Assembly: GCF_029201565.1 (NCBI RefSeq) | Contig: NZ_CP104002.1 | Location: forward strand, 3,489,001-3,553,000 | DNA length: 64,000 nucleotides | Source: Devosia sp. SD17-2 | GTDB lineage: Bacteria > Pseudomonadota > Alphaproteobacteria > Rhizobiales > Devosiaceae | Reading direction: 5' to 3' | Shown: positions 43,596 through 52,268 of the stretch, one piece after another | Position numbering within the stretch: the stretch's first letter is position 1 | Layout: each line of letters begins with the position of its first letter | The notes under the pieces: model-generated | Database searches by the model: none | What the model saw: only the letters and a program-made list of their open reading frames with translations | What the model was told of the DNA's origin: nothing | Translations under genes and position numbers: made by a program

Positions 43596-44531
43596 CTATA
43601 GGGCTAGGATATAGAGCCAAGCGGAAATGGTCAGCGCCGACAGCAGGGTGGCGATGAGAATGGTGTTGGCGGCAACACTGGTGCCGCGATCGTAATAGGT
43701 GGCGAAAACATAGATGTTCACCCCGGCCGGCATGGCCGCGAGCAGAATGCCGTAGCGGGCGATATCCATGGGCACGCCCAAGACGTGGATCATCAGCACA
43801 TAGGCGAGCAGCGGGTGGAGGATCAGCTTGATCAGCGAGGCCACCAGCGCCTGACGCCAGTTTTCCGAGAGCTTGAATTCGTTGAGCGCGCCGCCGATGC
43901 CGAAGAGCGCGGCGGGGACCACGGCCTGGCTCATCATGGAAAAGAAGGCTTCGGCCGGTTCGATCAATTGCAGATTGAGGAGCGAGCCGATGATGCCGGC
44001 GGCGATGCCCCAGATCAGCGGATTGGAAACGACGCGGCGGATGGCGACGATGAGGGTCTTGCCCAGCGACTGGCCATCGCGGCGCACCAGTTCCATCGTC
44101 ACCATGCCGAGGGTCAGGAGGATCGCGCCATGCAGGCCCAGAATGGATAGCGTGACGGGCAGCGCTTCTTCCCCATAGGCGCGGGTAATGATCGGCAGGC
44201 CGATAAGCACGGTGTTGGTGAAAGTGCCGGCAAAGCCGAACGAGACGCTTTCGCCCGGGCGATTGCCGAAGAACTGCCGGGCGATAAAAATGCCGAGGCC
44301 AAAGCAGATGAAGGCGCCGATATAAAACGGGCCGATGATCGACAGATTGAACGCCGAACGGAAATCGCTGGTCAGGATCGACAGAAACAGCAGGCACGGC
44401 GTCGCGAAATTATTGACGAAGGCGATGAGGCTTTTGACACCCTCGGCCGGAAACAGGCGATAGCGAACGGCGCCAAAGCCAAGCGCCATCATGGCGAAGA
44501 TCGGCGCGATAACAAAGAGGATGTCGAGCAT
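43596..44531 (-). CDS. AEC-family (auxin efflux carrier-type) transporter
   Basis: A 311-residue inner-membrane protein with about ten hydrophobic segments in two inverted halves. The N-terminal LFVIAPIFAMMALGFGAVRY and FVNNFATPCLLFLSIL are typical, as is the second half PAGVNIYVFATYYDRGTSVA near the substrate crossover. Bacterial AEC carriers export malonate, malate or other carboxylates. Its closeness to a 2-hydroxyacid dehydrogenase suggests a carboxylate substrate. It is divergent from glpD. Confidence 0.9.
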   Translation of the reverse strand: MLDILFVIAPIFAMMALGFGAVRYRLFPAEGVKSLIAFVNNFATPCLLFLSILTSDFRSAFNLSIIGPFYIGAFICFGLGIFIARQFFGNRPGESVSFGFAGTFTNTVLIGLPIITRAYGEEALPVTLSILGLHGAILLTLGMVTMELVRRDGQSLGKTLIVAIRRVVSNPLIWGIAAGIIGSLLNLQLIEPAEAFFSMMSQAVVPAALFGIGGALNEFKLSENWRQALVASLIKLILHPLLAYVLMIHVLGVPMDIARYGILLAAMPAGVNIYVFATYYDRGTSVAANTILIATLLSALTISAWLYILAL

Positions 44532-44623
44532 TGGCCTGCAGGTCCGGGCCGGAGGAACAGGGGGAGGCCTAAACGTTCATCTCATTGTGGTCAATTGCCA
44601 TCTGGTATGGAAGTGACGCAGGA

Positions 44624-44678
44624 TCGAAACGAAACATATTACGTTCACAAACGAAAGATAATGACGTAAAAACGAAAG
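44624..44678 (+). promoter_or_regulatory. Three ACGAAA repeats upstream of glpD, possible GlpR-type operators
   Basis: ACGAAA starts at 44629, 44651 and 44672, giving spacings of 22 and 21 bp, two turns of the helix. The wider contexts are CGAAACGAAAC, CAAACGAAAG and AAAACGAAAG. DeoR-family repressors such as GlpR often bind TTTCGTTT-like direct repeats in glycerol operons. Confidence 0.55.
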
Positions 44679-44695
44679 TCGCGGAGCGGAAAATC

Positions 44696-46189
44696 ATGAG
44701 CGAGACGGCGATGCTGGATGTGTTCGTCATTGGCGGGGGGATCAACGGCGCGAGCGTCGCCCGGGACGCGGTGGGGCGCGGGTTCACCGTGGGCCTAGCC
44801 GAAATGAATGATTTTGCCTCCGGCACGAGTTCGGCCGCGACCAAGCTGGTGCATGGCGGGCTGCGCTATCTCGAGCATTATGAATTTCGCCTCGTGCATG
44901 AGGCGCTGGCCGAGCGCGAGGTGCTGTGGGCGGCGGCGCCGCACATCATCCGTCCGCTGCGGTTCGTGCTGCCGCATCACAAGGGGCTGCGCCCCGCTTT
45001 CGTGCTGCGCACCGGGCTGGCGATGTACGACTATATGGGCGGGCGCAAATTGCTGCCGCCGACCAAGACGCTGGATCTGACGCGCGATGTGACCGGCACG
45101 CCGCTGAAGCCGGGGTATCGGCTGGGCTTTGAATATTCGGACTGCTGGGTGGACGATGCGCGCTTTGTGGTGCTGAACGCCCGCGACGCGGCAGACAAGG
45201 GCGCAAAGATCCATGTGCGCACCAAGGTGGTATCGTCGCGGCGCGAGAATGGCGGCTGGACCATCGAACTCGATGGCGAAGGCGGGCGCGAGACGGTTCG
45301 GGCCAAACTGCTGGTCAATGCCGCCGGGCCGTGGGTGGACACTGTCATCAACGGGGTGATGGGCAAGAACGGGACGCATAATGTGCGGCTGGTTCAGGGC
45401 AGCCATATCGTGGTGAAAAAGCTCTATGACCACGACCGCTGCTATATCTTCCAGAATGGCGACGGGCGGATCATCTTCGCCATTCCTTATGAGGGGGATT
45501 TTACGCTGATCGGCACCACCGACCGCGACTATAAGGGCGACCCCAAGGATGTGAAAATCTCCGAGGAGGAGACGGATTATCTCCTCAGCGCGGCCAGCGA
45601 ATATTTTGCCAAGCCGGTGACACGGGACGAGATTGTCTGGACCTATTCGGGCGTACGGCCGCTGTTCGACGATGGCGCCAGTGCGGCGCAGGAGGCGACG
45701 CGCGACTATGTGCTCAAGGTCGATGGAACGGCGGGCGAAGGGGCGGCGATCAATGTGTTTGGCGGCAAGCTGACGACCTCGCGGCGCCTCTCGGAATCAG
45801 TGCTCGAAAAGATCGAGGGGCTGATCGGTCACAAGGGACCGGCCTGGACCAAGGAAAGCACCCTGCCCGGCGGCGATTTTCCGACGCTCAATTTCGAGGC
45901 GGAAGCGCGCCGGCTGGGCATGGATTTTGCTGATCTGCCGCAGAAGCTGACGCGGCGGTTGATGCGGCTTTATGGGACCAAGGCGCGGGTGCTGCTGGGC
46001 GAGCGCAAAACCATTGCCGATCTGGGCCAGCATTTTGGGGCTGATCTTTATCAGGCCGAGGTGGATTATCTGGTTGCAGAGGAATGGGCGCGGACGGCAC
46101 AAGATATTCTGTGGCGCCGCACCAAGCTTGGGCTGCGGGTCGCGCCGGAGGATGTGGCGCGGCTGGAGGAATATCTGGCGGGGAGGTGA
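44696..46189 (+). CDS. glpD: Aerobic glycerol-3-phosphate dehydrogenase
   Basis: A 497-residue FAD enzyme of the inner membrane surface that oxidises glycerol 3-phosphate to dihydroxyacetone phosphate and passes electrons to quinone. I start at the ATG at 44696 (MSETAMLDVFVIGGGINGAS) with a CGGAGCGG site upstream. The FAD motif is GGGINGASVARDAVGRG. Other signatures are TKLVHGGLRYLEHYEFRLV, NAAGPWVDTV and VFGGKLTTSRRLSE. The C-terminal domain is complete. It is followed 168 bp later by glpK, so the two carry glycerol to triose phosphate. No glycerol facilitator or repressor gene is in the window. Confidence 0.97.
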   Translation: MSETAMLDVFVIGGGINGASVARDAVGRGFTVGLAEMNDFASGTSSAATKLVHGGLRYLEHYEFRLVHEALAEREVLWAAAPHIIRPLRFVLPHHKGLRPAFVLRTGLAMYDYMGGRKLLPPTKTLDLTRDVTGTPLKPGYRLGFEYSDCWVDDARFVVLNARDAADKGAKIHVRTKVVSSRRENGGWTIELDGEGGRETVRAKLLVNAAGPWVDTVINGVMGKNGTHNVRLVQGSHIVVKKLYDHDRCYIFQNGDGRIIFAIPYEGDFTLIGTTDRDYKGDPKDVKISEEETDYLLSAASEYFAKPVTRDEIVWTYSGVRPLFDDGASAAQEATRDYVLKVDGTAGEGAAINVFGGKLTTSRRLSESVLEKIEGLIGHKGPAWTKESTLPGGDFPTLNFEAEARRLGMDFADLPQKLTRRLMRLYGTKARVLLGERKTIADLGQHFGADLYQAEVDYLVAEEWARTAQDILWRRTKLGLRVAPEDVARLEEYLAGR

Positions 46190-46190
46190 G

Positions 46191-46340
46191 ACCCCCACCC
46201 GGCCTCCCCCTGAAGGAGGAGGAGGAGTGGGGCCGGTGATGGTGGCGGCACCGTCGCAAACCCGGGTGATGACGGCAGTGCCGAGACATTTCAGCTGGGC
46301 GCAGAAATGTCGTCCTTCTCCCTCAAGAGGAGAGGGGAAG
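46191..46340. repeat. Palindromic repeats between glpD and glpK
   Basis: CCTCCCCCTgaaggaGGAGGAGG-like sequence at about 46204-46226 and CTCCCTCaagAGGAGAGGGG at about 46318-46336 belong to the CCTCCCC/GGGGAGG family. The second copy lies about 20 bp upstream of the glpK start. Confidence 0.5.
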
Positions 46341-46357
46341 AAGCGAGTGGAGGGAAA

Positions 46358-47848
46358 ATGACAAAATATATTCTGGCCATTGATCAGGGGACGACGTCGA
46401 GCCGGGCCATTGTGTTTGATGGCGAGCGGAAGATTGTTGGGGTGGGCCAGAAGGAATTTACCCAGATCTTTCCGAACGATGGCTGGGTGGAGCATGACCC
46501 GGAGGAGATCTGGGAGAGCGTGGTCGAGACCATCCGAATCGCTCTGGACAAGGCCGGGATCAGCGCCGGGGATGTGGCGGCGATCGGGATCACCAATCAG
46601 CGCGAGACGACGCTGATCTGGGACAAGGCCAGCGGCGAGCCGATCCATAATGCGATTGTCTGGCAGGACCGGCGGACGGCGGCGATCTGTGCGGAGCTGA
46701 AAGAGGCCGGGCACGAGGCGCTGTTTACCGAGCGCACCGGGCTGCTGCTCGACCCCTATTTTTCCGGCACCAAGGTGAAGTGGCTGCTCGACAGGGTCGA
46801 GGGCACGCGGGCGCGGGCGGAAAATGGCGAGCTGGCTTTTGGCACGGTCGATAGTTTTCTGATCTGGCGACTGACCGGTGGGAAGGTCCACGCCACCGAC
46901 GCGACCAATGCGGCGCGCACGCTGATGTTCGACATTTCGCGCAATGAATGGGACGACGAACTGCTGGGCGTATTGGGTGTTCCCAAGGCGATGCTGCCGG
47001 AGGTGAAGGATTGCGCCGATGATTTTGGCGTGACGGATGCCAGCCTGTTCGGGGCGGCAATTCCGATTTTGGGCGTTGCCGGCGACCAGCATGCGGCCAC
47101 CATCGGGCAGGCCTGTTTCGAGCCGGGCATGGTCAAATCGACCTATGGGACGGGGTGTTTTGCCGTTCTCAATACAGGCGCAGAAATGGTGCGCTCCAAC
47201 AATCGGCTGCTGACGACCATCGCCTATCGGCTGGATGGGAAAACCCATTATGCGCTGGAGGGGTCGATCTTTATCGCCGGGGCAGCGGTGCAGTGGATCC
47301 GCGACGGGCTGAAGCTGGTTCAGCATGCCAGTGAAACCGGGCCGCTGGCGCGCAGCGCAGACCCGAGCCAGCATCTCTATATGGTGCCTGCCTTTGTGGG
47401 GCTCGGCGCACCCTGGTGGGATGCGGATGCGCGCGGGGCGATTTTCGGGCTGACGCGCAATACCGGGCCGGCGGAAATCGCCCGGGCGGCGCTGGAAGCG
47501 GTCTGCTACCAGACGCTCGATCTGCTCGAGGCGATGCGAAAAGACTGGCAGGGCGGCGGCACGGAAACCGTGCTGCGCGTCGATGGCGGCATGGTGGCGT
47601 CGGACTGGACGATGCAGTTCCTCGCCGACATTCTCGATGCGCCGGTTGACCGGCCGACCATCCTTGAGACGACGGCGCTGGGTGCGGCGTGGCTGGCGGG
47701 GATGAAGGCGGGCATCTGGCCGGACATGGCGAAATTTGCCGAGAGCTGGGCGCGTGACACGCGTTTCGAGCCCAAGATGGACGCCGCGGAGCGGGGCCGG
47801 AAGGTGCGCGGCTGGGACGATGCGGTGCGGCGGGTGCTGACGACTTAG
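46358..47848 (+). CDS. glpK: Glycerol kinase
   Basis: A 496-residue FGGY-family kinase that phosphorylates glycerol to sn-glycerol 3-phosphate. The ATG at 46358 ([20 protein letters not shown]) follows a GGAGGG site. Signatures seen are [38 protein letters not shown], and [20 protein letters not shown]-terminal [20 protein letters not shown], then [19 protein letters not shown] complete the nucleotide site. It feeds glpD directly. Confidence 0.98.
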   Translation: MTKYILAIDQGTTSSRAIVFDGERKIVGVGQKEFTQIFPNDGWVEHDPEEIWESVVETIRIALDKAGISAGDVAAIGITNQRETTLIWDKASGEPIHNAIVWQDRRTAAICAELKEAGHEALFTERTGLLLDPYFSGTKVKWLLDRVEGTRARAENGELAFGTVDSFLIWRLTGGKVHATDATNAARTLMFDISRNEWDDELLGVLGVPKAMLPEVKDCADDFGVTDASLFGAAIPILGVAGDQHAATIGQACFEPGMVKSTYGTGCFAVLNTGAEMVRSNNRLLTTIAYRLDGKTHYALEGSIFIAGAAVQWIRDGLKLVQHASETGPLARSADPSQHLYMVPAFVGLGAPWWDADARGAIFGLTRNTGPAEIARAALEAVCYQTLDLLEAMRKDWQGGGTETVLRVDGGMVASDWTMQFLADILDAPVDRPTILETTALGAAWLAGMKAGIWPDMAKFAESWARDTRFEPKMDAAERGRKVRGWDDAVRRVLTT

Positions 47849-47972
47849 TTTACGCCCTTGGCGGTCTCCTCCACCCGGCCTCGCTCCTGGAAGTAGAGGG
47901 CCGATAGTCCCTTGGTAGCGTGTGCCCCTGCCCGCGGTTGGCAAAGGCTTGGGGAAGTGCCATAGCAGCCTC

Positions 47973-48275
47973 ATGACTGAGAACAATGACGACTACATCT
48001 ATGACGAAGCGACGGGCGAATGGCTGCCGGCTTCCGAGGTGGCAAGCAAAGCCAGCGCGAGCCTTGAAGTTCGGGATGCCTCGGGCACTCTTCTGGCCGA
48101 TGGCGACCAGGTGGTGCTGATCAAGGACCTCAAGGTCAAGGGCGCCGGACAGACCCTCAAGCAGGGCACGGTGATCAAGTCCATCCGGCTCACCGACAAT
48201 CCTGAAGAGATCGATTGCCGGCACGACGCCATCAAGGGCCTCGTGCTGCGCACCGAGTTCGTGCGCAAACGCTAA
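47973..48275 (+). CDS. PhnA-domain protein (YjdM-like) without the N-terminal zinc ribbon
   Basis: A 100-residue protein starting MTENNDDYIYDEATGEWLPA. The C-terminal 65 residues match the PhnA/YjdM C-terminal domain: VRDASGTLLADGDQVVLIKDL, VKGAGQTLKQGTVIKSIRL, and CRHDAIKGLVLRTEFVRK. Full-length family members have a zinc-ribbon N-terminus with paired cysteines; here it is replaced by an acidic YxYDExTGEW segment. The old name in phosphonate use is not supported by activity data. The stop codon overlaps the stop of the convergent DUF1499 gene. Confidence 0.85.
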   Translation: MTENNDDYIYDEATGEWLPASEVASKASASLEVRDASGTLLADGDQVVLIKDLKVKGAGQTLKQGTVIKSIRLTDNPEEIDCRHDAIKGLVLRTEFVRKR

Positions 48276-49099
48276 TCGGCTTCGCCCTCGACGCCTGGCG
48301 GGGGCGGTTCCTCTTCTTCAGCCACAGGCTGATTGGCGTTGGGATTGTCGCGGAGGAGACGCGTCACCTCGCCGTCGAGCGCCACCATGAATTCCGAAAT
48401 ACGCTCGCCGTTCGAGCTGAAATCGTGCCAGGCATTAATCGAGGCCGAGCGCATGTCGATGGCGGCACCCTGAGGGTCCGGGGACACGCGAATGACCGCC
48501 TCCTCTCGCCAGCCGGCGAGCGTCGTGATCCGCGCATTGATGCGGCCGTTCTGACCACTTTCGCCCGGAGCCGCGCGCATGCGGACATCCCAGCCGCGTT
48601 CGGCGACGAGCCGTTCGGCAAGGGCGAAGAGCTGTGCCGGATCGAGCGGATAGCGGCGCGTTGTGGCATTGGGGAAGATGCGGGCCTGCTCGGCCGCCGG
48701 GATCAGTTTTGGCGCGGGCATGGCGCGCGTGTCCGGCAGGAACAGCAGGGGCAGTTCGCCCCGATCGACCGTAGCGATGTCGGTGACCGGCGGATAGCGC
48801 CAGGCCAGATAGCCGTAATAGCCAAAAGGCATGAGGCAGAGTGCGCCCAGGAAGAGGCCCATCAGCGCCCTGCCCCAACCCTGATCGCCGCTGTACCAAA
48901 GGCGGATCAGCGCGATGAGTGCGGTGAGGAGGGCGAAAAATGCTGTCGCCGCGGCAACAAGAGCGGCAATAGAAAAGCTCGGAGAGTCGATCAGGCCGAG
49001 ATGGTGCAGGCCAATGGGCAAGACGAGGAGCGGCACCGCCAGCCGGCCTAGCCGCTGCGCCCAGATGGCCCATTTCGAGGTACGGATCAGTATGCGCAC
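48272..49099 (-). CDS. DUF1499-family membrane protein
   Basis: A 275-residue protein with about three N-terminal hydrophobic segments, then a soluble DUF1499-like domain. The domain starts PPVTDIATVDRGELPLLF and includes GRINARITTLAGWREEAVIRV, then AAIDMRSASINAWHDFSSN. The C-terminus is a Pro/Glu-rich tail (EEEEPPPPG). The start is GTG at 49099. Its role is unknown; the family occurs in plants and proteobacteria. It is convergent with the PhnA gene, sharing stop-codon bases. Confidence 0.8.
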   Translation of the reverse strand: MRILIRTSKWAIWAQRLGRLAVPLLVLPIGLHHLGLIDSPSFSIAALVAAATAFFALLTALIALIRLWYSGDQGWGRALMGLFLGALCLMPFGYYGYLAWRYPPVTDIATVDRGELPLLFLPDTRAMPAPKLIPAAEQARIFPNATTRRYPLDPAQLFALAERLVAERGWDVRMRAAPGESGQNGRINARITTLAGWREEAVIRVSPDPQGAAIDMRSASINAWHDFSSNGERISEFMVALDGEVTRLLRDNPNANQPVAEEEEPPPPGVEGEAD

Positions 49100-49164
49100 C
49101 GCTGCCTTTTCCCCTTTGTTGCGCGCACTCTAGCGGCAAGGTCTTTCCCGAGGTTGAACAAGAC

Positions 49165-50304
49165 TTAAGGGCGCTTCACTTTGGCGACAGGCGGTTGGCA
49201 CATGGTGCGGATCGCCTCCCATTCCGCCGCGGTAAACGGCGGCGCGAGACCCGTTGGCCGCTCACGCGACAGGGCTTCGAGCGCGATGCGCCGATCATCG
49301 GTCAGCGGATGGGTGTTGAGAAGGGCCAGAGCGCGGCTGAAAGCATCGTCCTGACTGACCCGGGCGATAAGGGCGGCAAAGCCGGCCGGCTGATAATCGA
49401 GCCGCTGGGACACCAGGGCGGCGAAACGATCGGCTTCGTGCTCGGCCTCGCGGGAAAACCGCGCGTCGATGATGGTGGCGCCAAGGCCGGCGGCGACGGA
49501 AATGCCGGTGAGATCGCCGAGGATAAAGCCGATCAGCGCGCCAGTACCGGCGGTGGAGACCAGCTGTTCCATGCCATGGCGATAGGCGATATGGCCGATT
49601 TCGTGGGCGAGGACGCCGGCGAATTCATCGGGCGTGCGGGCAGCGTTGAGCAGGGCTGAGTGGAAATAAATCCGGCCGCCGGGAATGGCGAAGGCATTGG
49701 GAATATCGGACCGGACGACGCGGATATCGAGGGTGAAGGGCGAAGTGGTTTCGGCCAGTGCCTCGGCGGCGAAGCGGGCAATGGCGCGATTGGCAAGGCT
49801 CTGAGGGTCGGGATCGCAAAGCGGAAGCCCATCGTCCCCGCCCAGGCTGGCTTCGACCTGATCGGCCACGGTGGCGCCAATGCCCTCTTCCCAGCCGGGC
49901 GGGATGAGATGGACCACGCGGCTGGCCAGGAGCGGGACGAAGAAGACATAGGCAAGGATGACCGAAGCCAGCGCCAGGGTGGAAAGAATGGCAAGGCGGA
50001 ACTGGCGGCCGCTTTCGACCCGCTGGCGCTCGCGCAGAACCGGCAGGGTGGCGAGGATGCGGGCGATGTCGTTTTCGGTTTCGATGACCAGCCGGGCGCC
50101 GTCCGGGGCATCAGTGGCGCCGAGCCGCAATTGGCCGGCGCGGGCGGGAATCTGGACGAGGTTTTTGGCAGCCCAGCGCACGAGAACGTCGTCGGACCCG
50201 GCGGGATGGATCAGCAGCGTGCCATCGCCGGCACCGCGCTCGTAGCTGAGGGCAACGTGGTGGACCGCCGAAGTCAGGCCATCGTGGTAGCGGGCGGGGA
50301 TCAC
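49165..50304 (-). CDS. M48-family zinc metalloprotease, membrane-anchored
   Basis: A 379-residue protein starting at GTG 50304. The first 90 residues form a soluble domain, followed by one membrane segment (LAILSTLALASVILAYVFF). The peptidase domain has the zinc motif FAGVLAHEIGHIAYRHGMEQ near residue 235 and the third ligand in the EAEHEADRFAALV helix. M48 peptidases act in membrane protein quality control. The start codon directly abuts the stop of the DUF898 gene (TAA-GTG), so the pair is translationally coupled and probably works together. Confidence 0.92.
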   Translation of the reverse strand: MIPARYHDGLTSAVHHVALSYERGAGDGTLLIHPAGSDDVLVRWAAKNLVQIPARAGQLRLGATDAPDGARLVIETENDIARILATLPVLRERQRVESGRQFRLAILSTLALASVILAYVFFVPLLASRVVHLIPPGWEEGIGATVADQVEASLGGDDGLPLCDPDPQSLANRAIARFAAEALAETTSPFTLDIRVVRSDIPNAFAIPGGRIYFHSALLNAARTPDEFAGVLAHEIGHIAYRHGMEQLVSTAGTGALIGFILGDLTGISVAAGLGATIIDARFSREAEHEADRFAALVSQRLDYQPAGFAALIARVSQDDAFSRALALLNTHPLTDDRRIALEALSRERPTGLAPPFTAAEWEAIRTMCQPPVAKVKRP

Positions 50305-51513
50305 TTAAAAGCCCCCGACATTGAGAGCGTCGGCGAGGCCTTCACCGGCGAGAGCCTTGTCTTCGGCACGAGCACGCACATCGCCGAGCGTGTCGAGGCC
50401 GCTGATGACGGCGCTGCGGGCGAGGAGGTGCCAGAAGCCGTAGCCGAGGAAAAGCTCGTGGACATAAGTGAAGGCGCCGAACAGCAGGAGATAGCCGAAA
50501 ATGATGGCGAGCAGCGTGATGGTGCTCGACTGCATGGCGCGGATCAGGAGGTCGAAGTCCACCCCGTAACCGGCAAAGGCTTCGCTCGCGAGAATGGTGA
50601 GGACGACGAAGCCGCCGAGGGCGAGGATGATGTAAGCGGCCACGAGCGCGATGGCGAAGAGAAGATATTGCCAGAGGAAGCGCAGGCCGGAAAAGCGGAG
50701 GGTCAGCGCCGCTTCGCCCAGCCGCACGGCGGAGAACATGCGGCTGATTTCGGTGGCGCGGTAAAAGGTGACGACAACGAAGCCGGCAAGGAGCGGGGCG
50801 AGCAGCGAAACAGAGCCGGTCGGGTCAGCTTCGAGCGGCGCTTCGATGAGACCGGCTTCATCGGCGACGACAAGCCCCCAGATGGCGAGCGCGGCGACCG
50901 CGATCCAGGACAGGTAATAGGGCACGGCCAGCTGTTTCCAGCTGCCGACAAAGCTGAAGCGGCGATCGCCAAACCAGCTGTGGGCATAGCGATAGGACCA
51001 GAGATTGGCCGCCATGAAAGGATAGGCGAGCCCGAGGGTGGCAAGCGTCAGCAGCGACCAGAGGAAGCGCCGCAGCGCGTAGCCCCAGGCGCTGCCGGCC
51101 TGATCGAAGCGGATGCCGCGCCAGAGGGTGCGCGAGAGGCGGAAATCGCGCGCCCGGTAGTGGGCATAGCCGAAGAGCAGCCAGAGCAGCACGGCGGCGG
51201 CGCCATAGCCGATGATGACAATGGTCGCCGACTGGGTGGAGAGAAAGAAAAACAGCCCATAGACCGGGACGAAGACGACCAGCGCCATGAGGAAGCCGAG
51301 CAGCAGCTGGCCGGCCTCGCCGGTATATTCAAGCGTCTCGCCGCCGATATCGGTGTGGCCCCAATAAAAGCGGCGGCGGGCGGTGGTCAGCCAGAAGCGA
51401 TAGAGCCCGATGGTGGGCACCAGCAGGACGTAATAGCGCAGGAGCACGAGGGCGAGCGCACTGCGCTTGCCCCAGAACCGAACGGCGGATGTGCCCGAAG
51501 CCGCGCCAGCCAT
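50305..51513 (-). CDS. DUF898 (YjgN-like) polytopic membrane protein
   Basis: A 402-residue inner-membrane protein with about eight to ten hydrophobic segments. The repeated unit typical of DUF898 appears twice: GLYRFWLTTARRRFYWGHT near the N-terminus and LAYPFMAANLWSYRYAHSWF in the middle. Function is not known. It is immediately upstream of the M48 peptidase gene and 10 bp downstream of pdxH on the same strand. Coupling with a membrane peptidase suggests a role in envelope maintenance, which is inference. Confidence 0.88.
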   Translation of the reverse strand: MAGAASGTSAVRFWGKRSALALVLLRYYVLLVPTIGLYRFWLTTARRRFYWGHTDIGGETLEYTGEAGQLLLGFLMALVVFVPVYGLFFFLSTQSATIVIIGYGAAAVLLWLLFGYAHYRARDFRLSRTLWRGIRFDQAGSAWGYALRRFLWSLLTLATLGLAYPFMAANLWSYRYAHSWFGDRRFSFVGSWKQLAVPYYLSWIAVAALAIWGLVVADEAGLIEAPLEADPTGSVSLLAPLLAGFVVVTFYRATEISRMFSAVRLGEAALTLRFSGLRFLWQYLLFAIALVAAYIILALGGFVVLTILASEAFAGYGVDFDLLIRAMQSSTITLLAIIFGYLLLFGAFTYVHELFLGYGFWHLLARSAVISGLDTLGDVRARAEDKALAGEGLADALNVGGF

Positions 51514-51523
51514 CTCTGCTCCG

Positions 51524-52153
51524 TTATGGATAGAGCCGCTGGCTGGTCCAGGAGGCGCTTGGCGTGTCGCGAACGAATTTCACCCGGTCGTGCAGGCGAT
51601 ATTCGCCATCCTTCCAGAACTCGATGCTGAGCGGCAGGATGCGGAAACCGGACCAGTGGGGCGGTCGGAGAACCGCGCCATCGCCGATCTCGGCGGCAAG
51701 GTCGGTGACGCGCTCAATCAGAGCGGTGCGGCTCGCCACTGGGCTCGACTGCAGGGATGCGGCCGAGGCGATCTGGCTGCCGCGGGCGCGCGAGGCGAAA
51801 TAGGTATCGGCTTCTTCTGGCCGAACCACCTCGACGGGACCGCGCACGCGTACCTGGCGACGAATGGTCTTCCAGTGCATGACCATGGCGGCCTGAGGAT
51901 TGGCGCGCAGCTGCTGGCCCTTGGCGCTTTCAAAATTGGTAAAGAAGACAAAGCCCCGGGCATCGCGAGCGTTGAGCAGCACCATGCGGACGTCGGGCAT
52001 GCCGTGTTCATCGGCGCTGGCGAGGGCCATGGCATGAGGGTCGTTGGGCTCCGAGGCCGCGGCGAGCGCGAACCACTCCTCAAAAATGGACATGGGGTCG
52101 AGCCCTGTCCGGTCGCTGTCGTCGAACAGGCGATCGGAAAGTGTATGCTGCAT
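51524..52153 (-). CDS. pdxH: Pyridoxamine/pyridoxine 5'-phosphate oxidase
   Basis: A 209-residue FMN enzyme that makes pyridoxal 5'-phosphate, the last step of vitamin B6 synthesis and salvage. Recognisable parts are DPMSIFEEWFALAAASEPND, ASADEHGMPDVRMVLLNARD, GFVFFTNFESAKGQQL, and the C-terminal FWKDGEYRLHDRVKF ending in RLYP. It heads the minus-strand group pdxH-DUF898-M48 and is divergent from the DnaJ-like gene. Confidence 0.97.
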   Translation of the reverse strand: MQHTLSDRLFDDSDRTGLDPMSIFEEWFALAAASEPNDPHAMALASADEHGMPDVRMVLLNARDARGFVFFTNFESAKGQQLRANPQAAMVMHWKTIRRQVRVRGPVEVVRPEEADTYFASRARGSQIASAASLQSSPVASRTALIERVTDLAAEIGDGAVLRPPHWSGFRILPLSIEFWKDGEYRLHDRVKFVRDTPSASWTSQRLYP

Positions 52154-52268
52154 CTTCGTAATTTCCCGCGCTTCTCACCCTTCGCAAACTGGACAAGCGA
52201 GGGGGGCGTGGCCATATAGGACTGCAATTGTTGGCGAAGCAACGCCCGACCACATCAGATTGGACCAA

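Noticed and set aside
45797..47986. 729-codon minus-strand frame opposite glpD and glpK
   Set aside because: Shadow of two complete catabolic genes and the repeat-bearing spacer between them.
49660..51630. 656-codon plus-strand frame opposite M48 and DUF898 genes
   Set aside because: Glu/Gly/Asp-rich shadow frame; the other strand carries HEIGH and DUF898 motifs.
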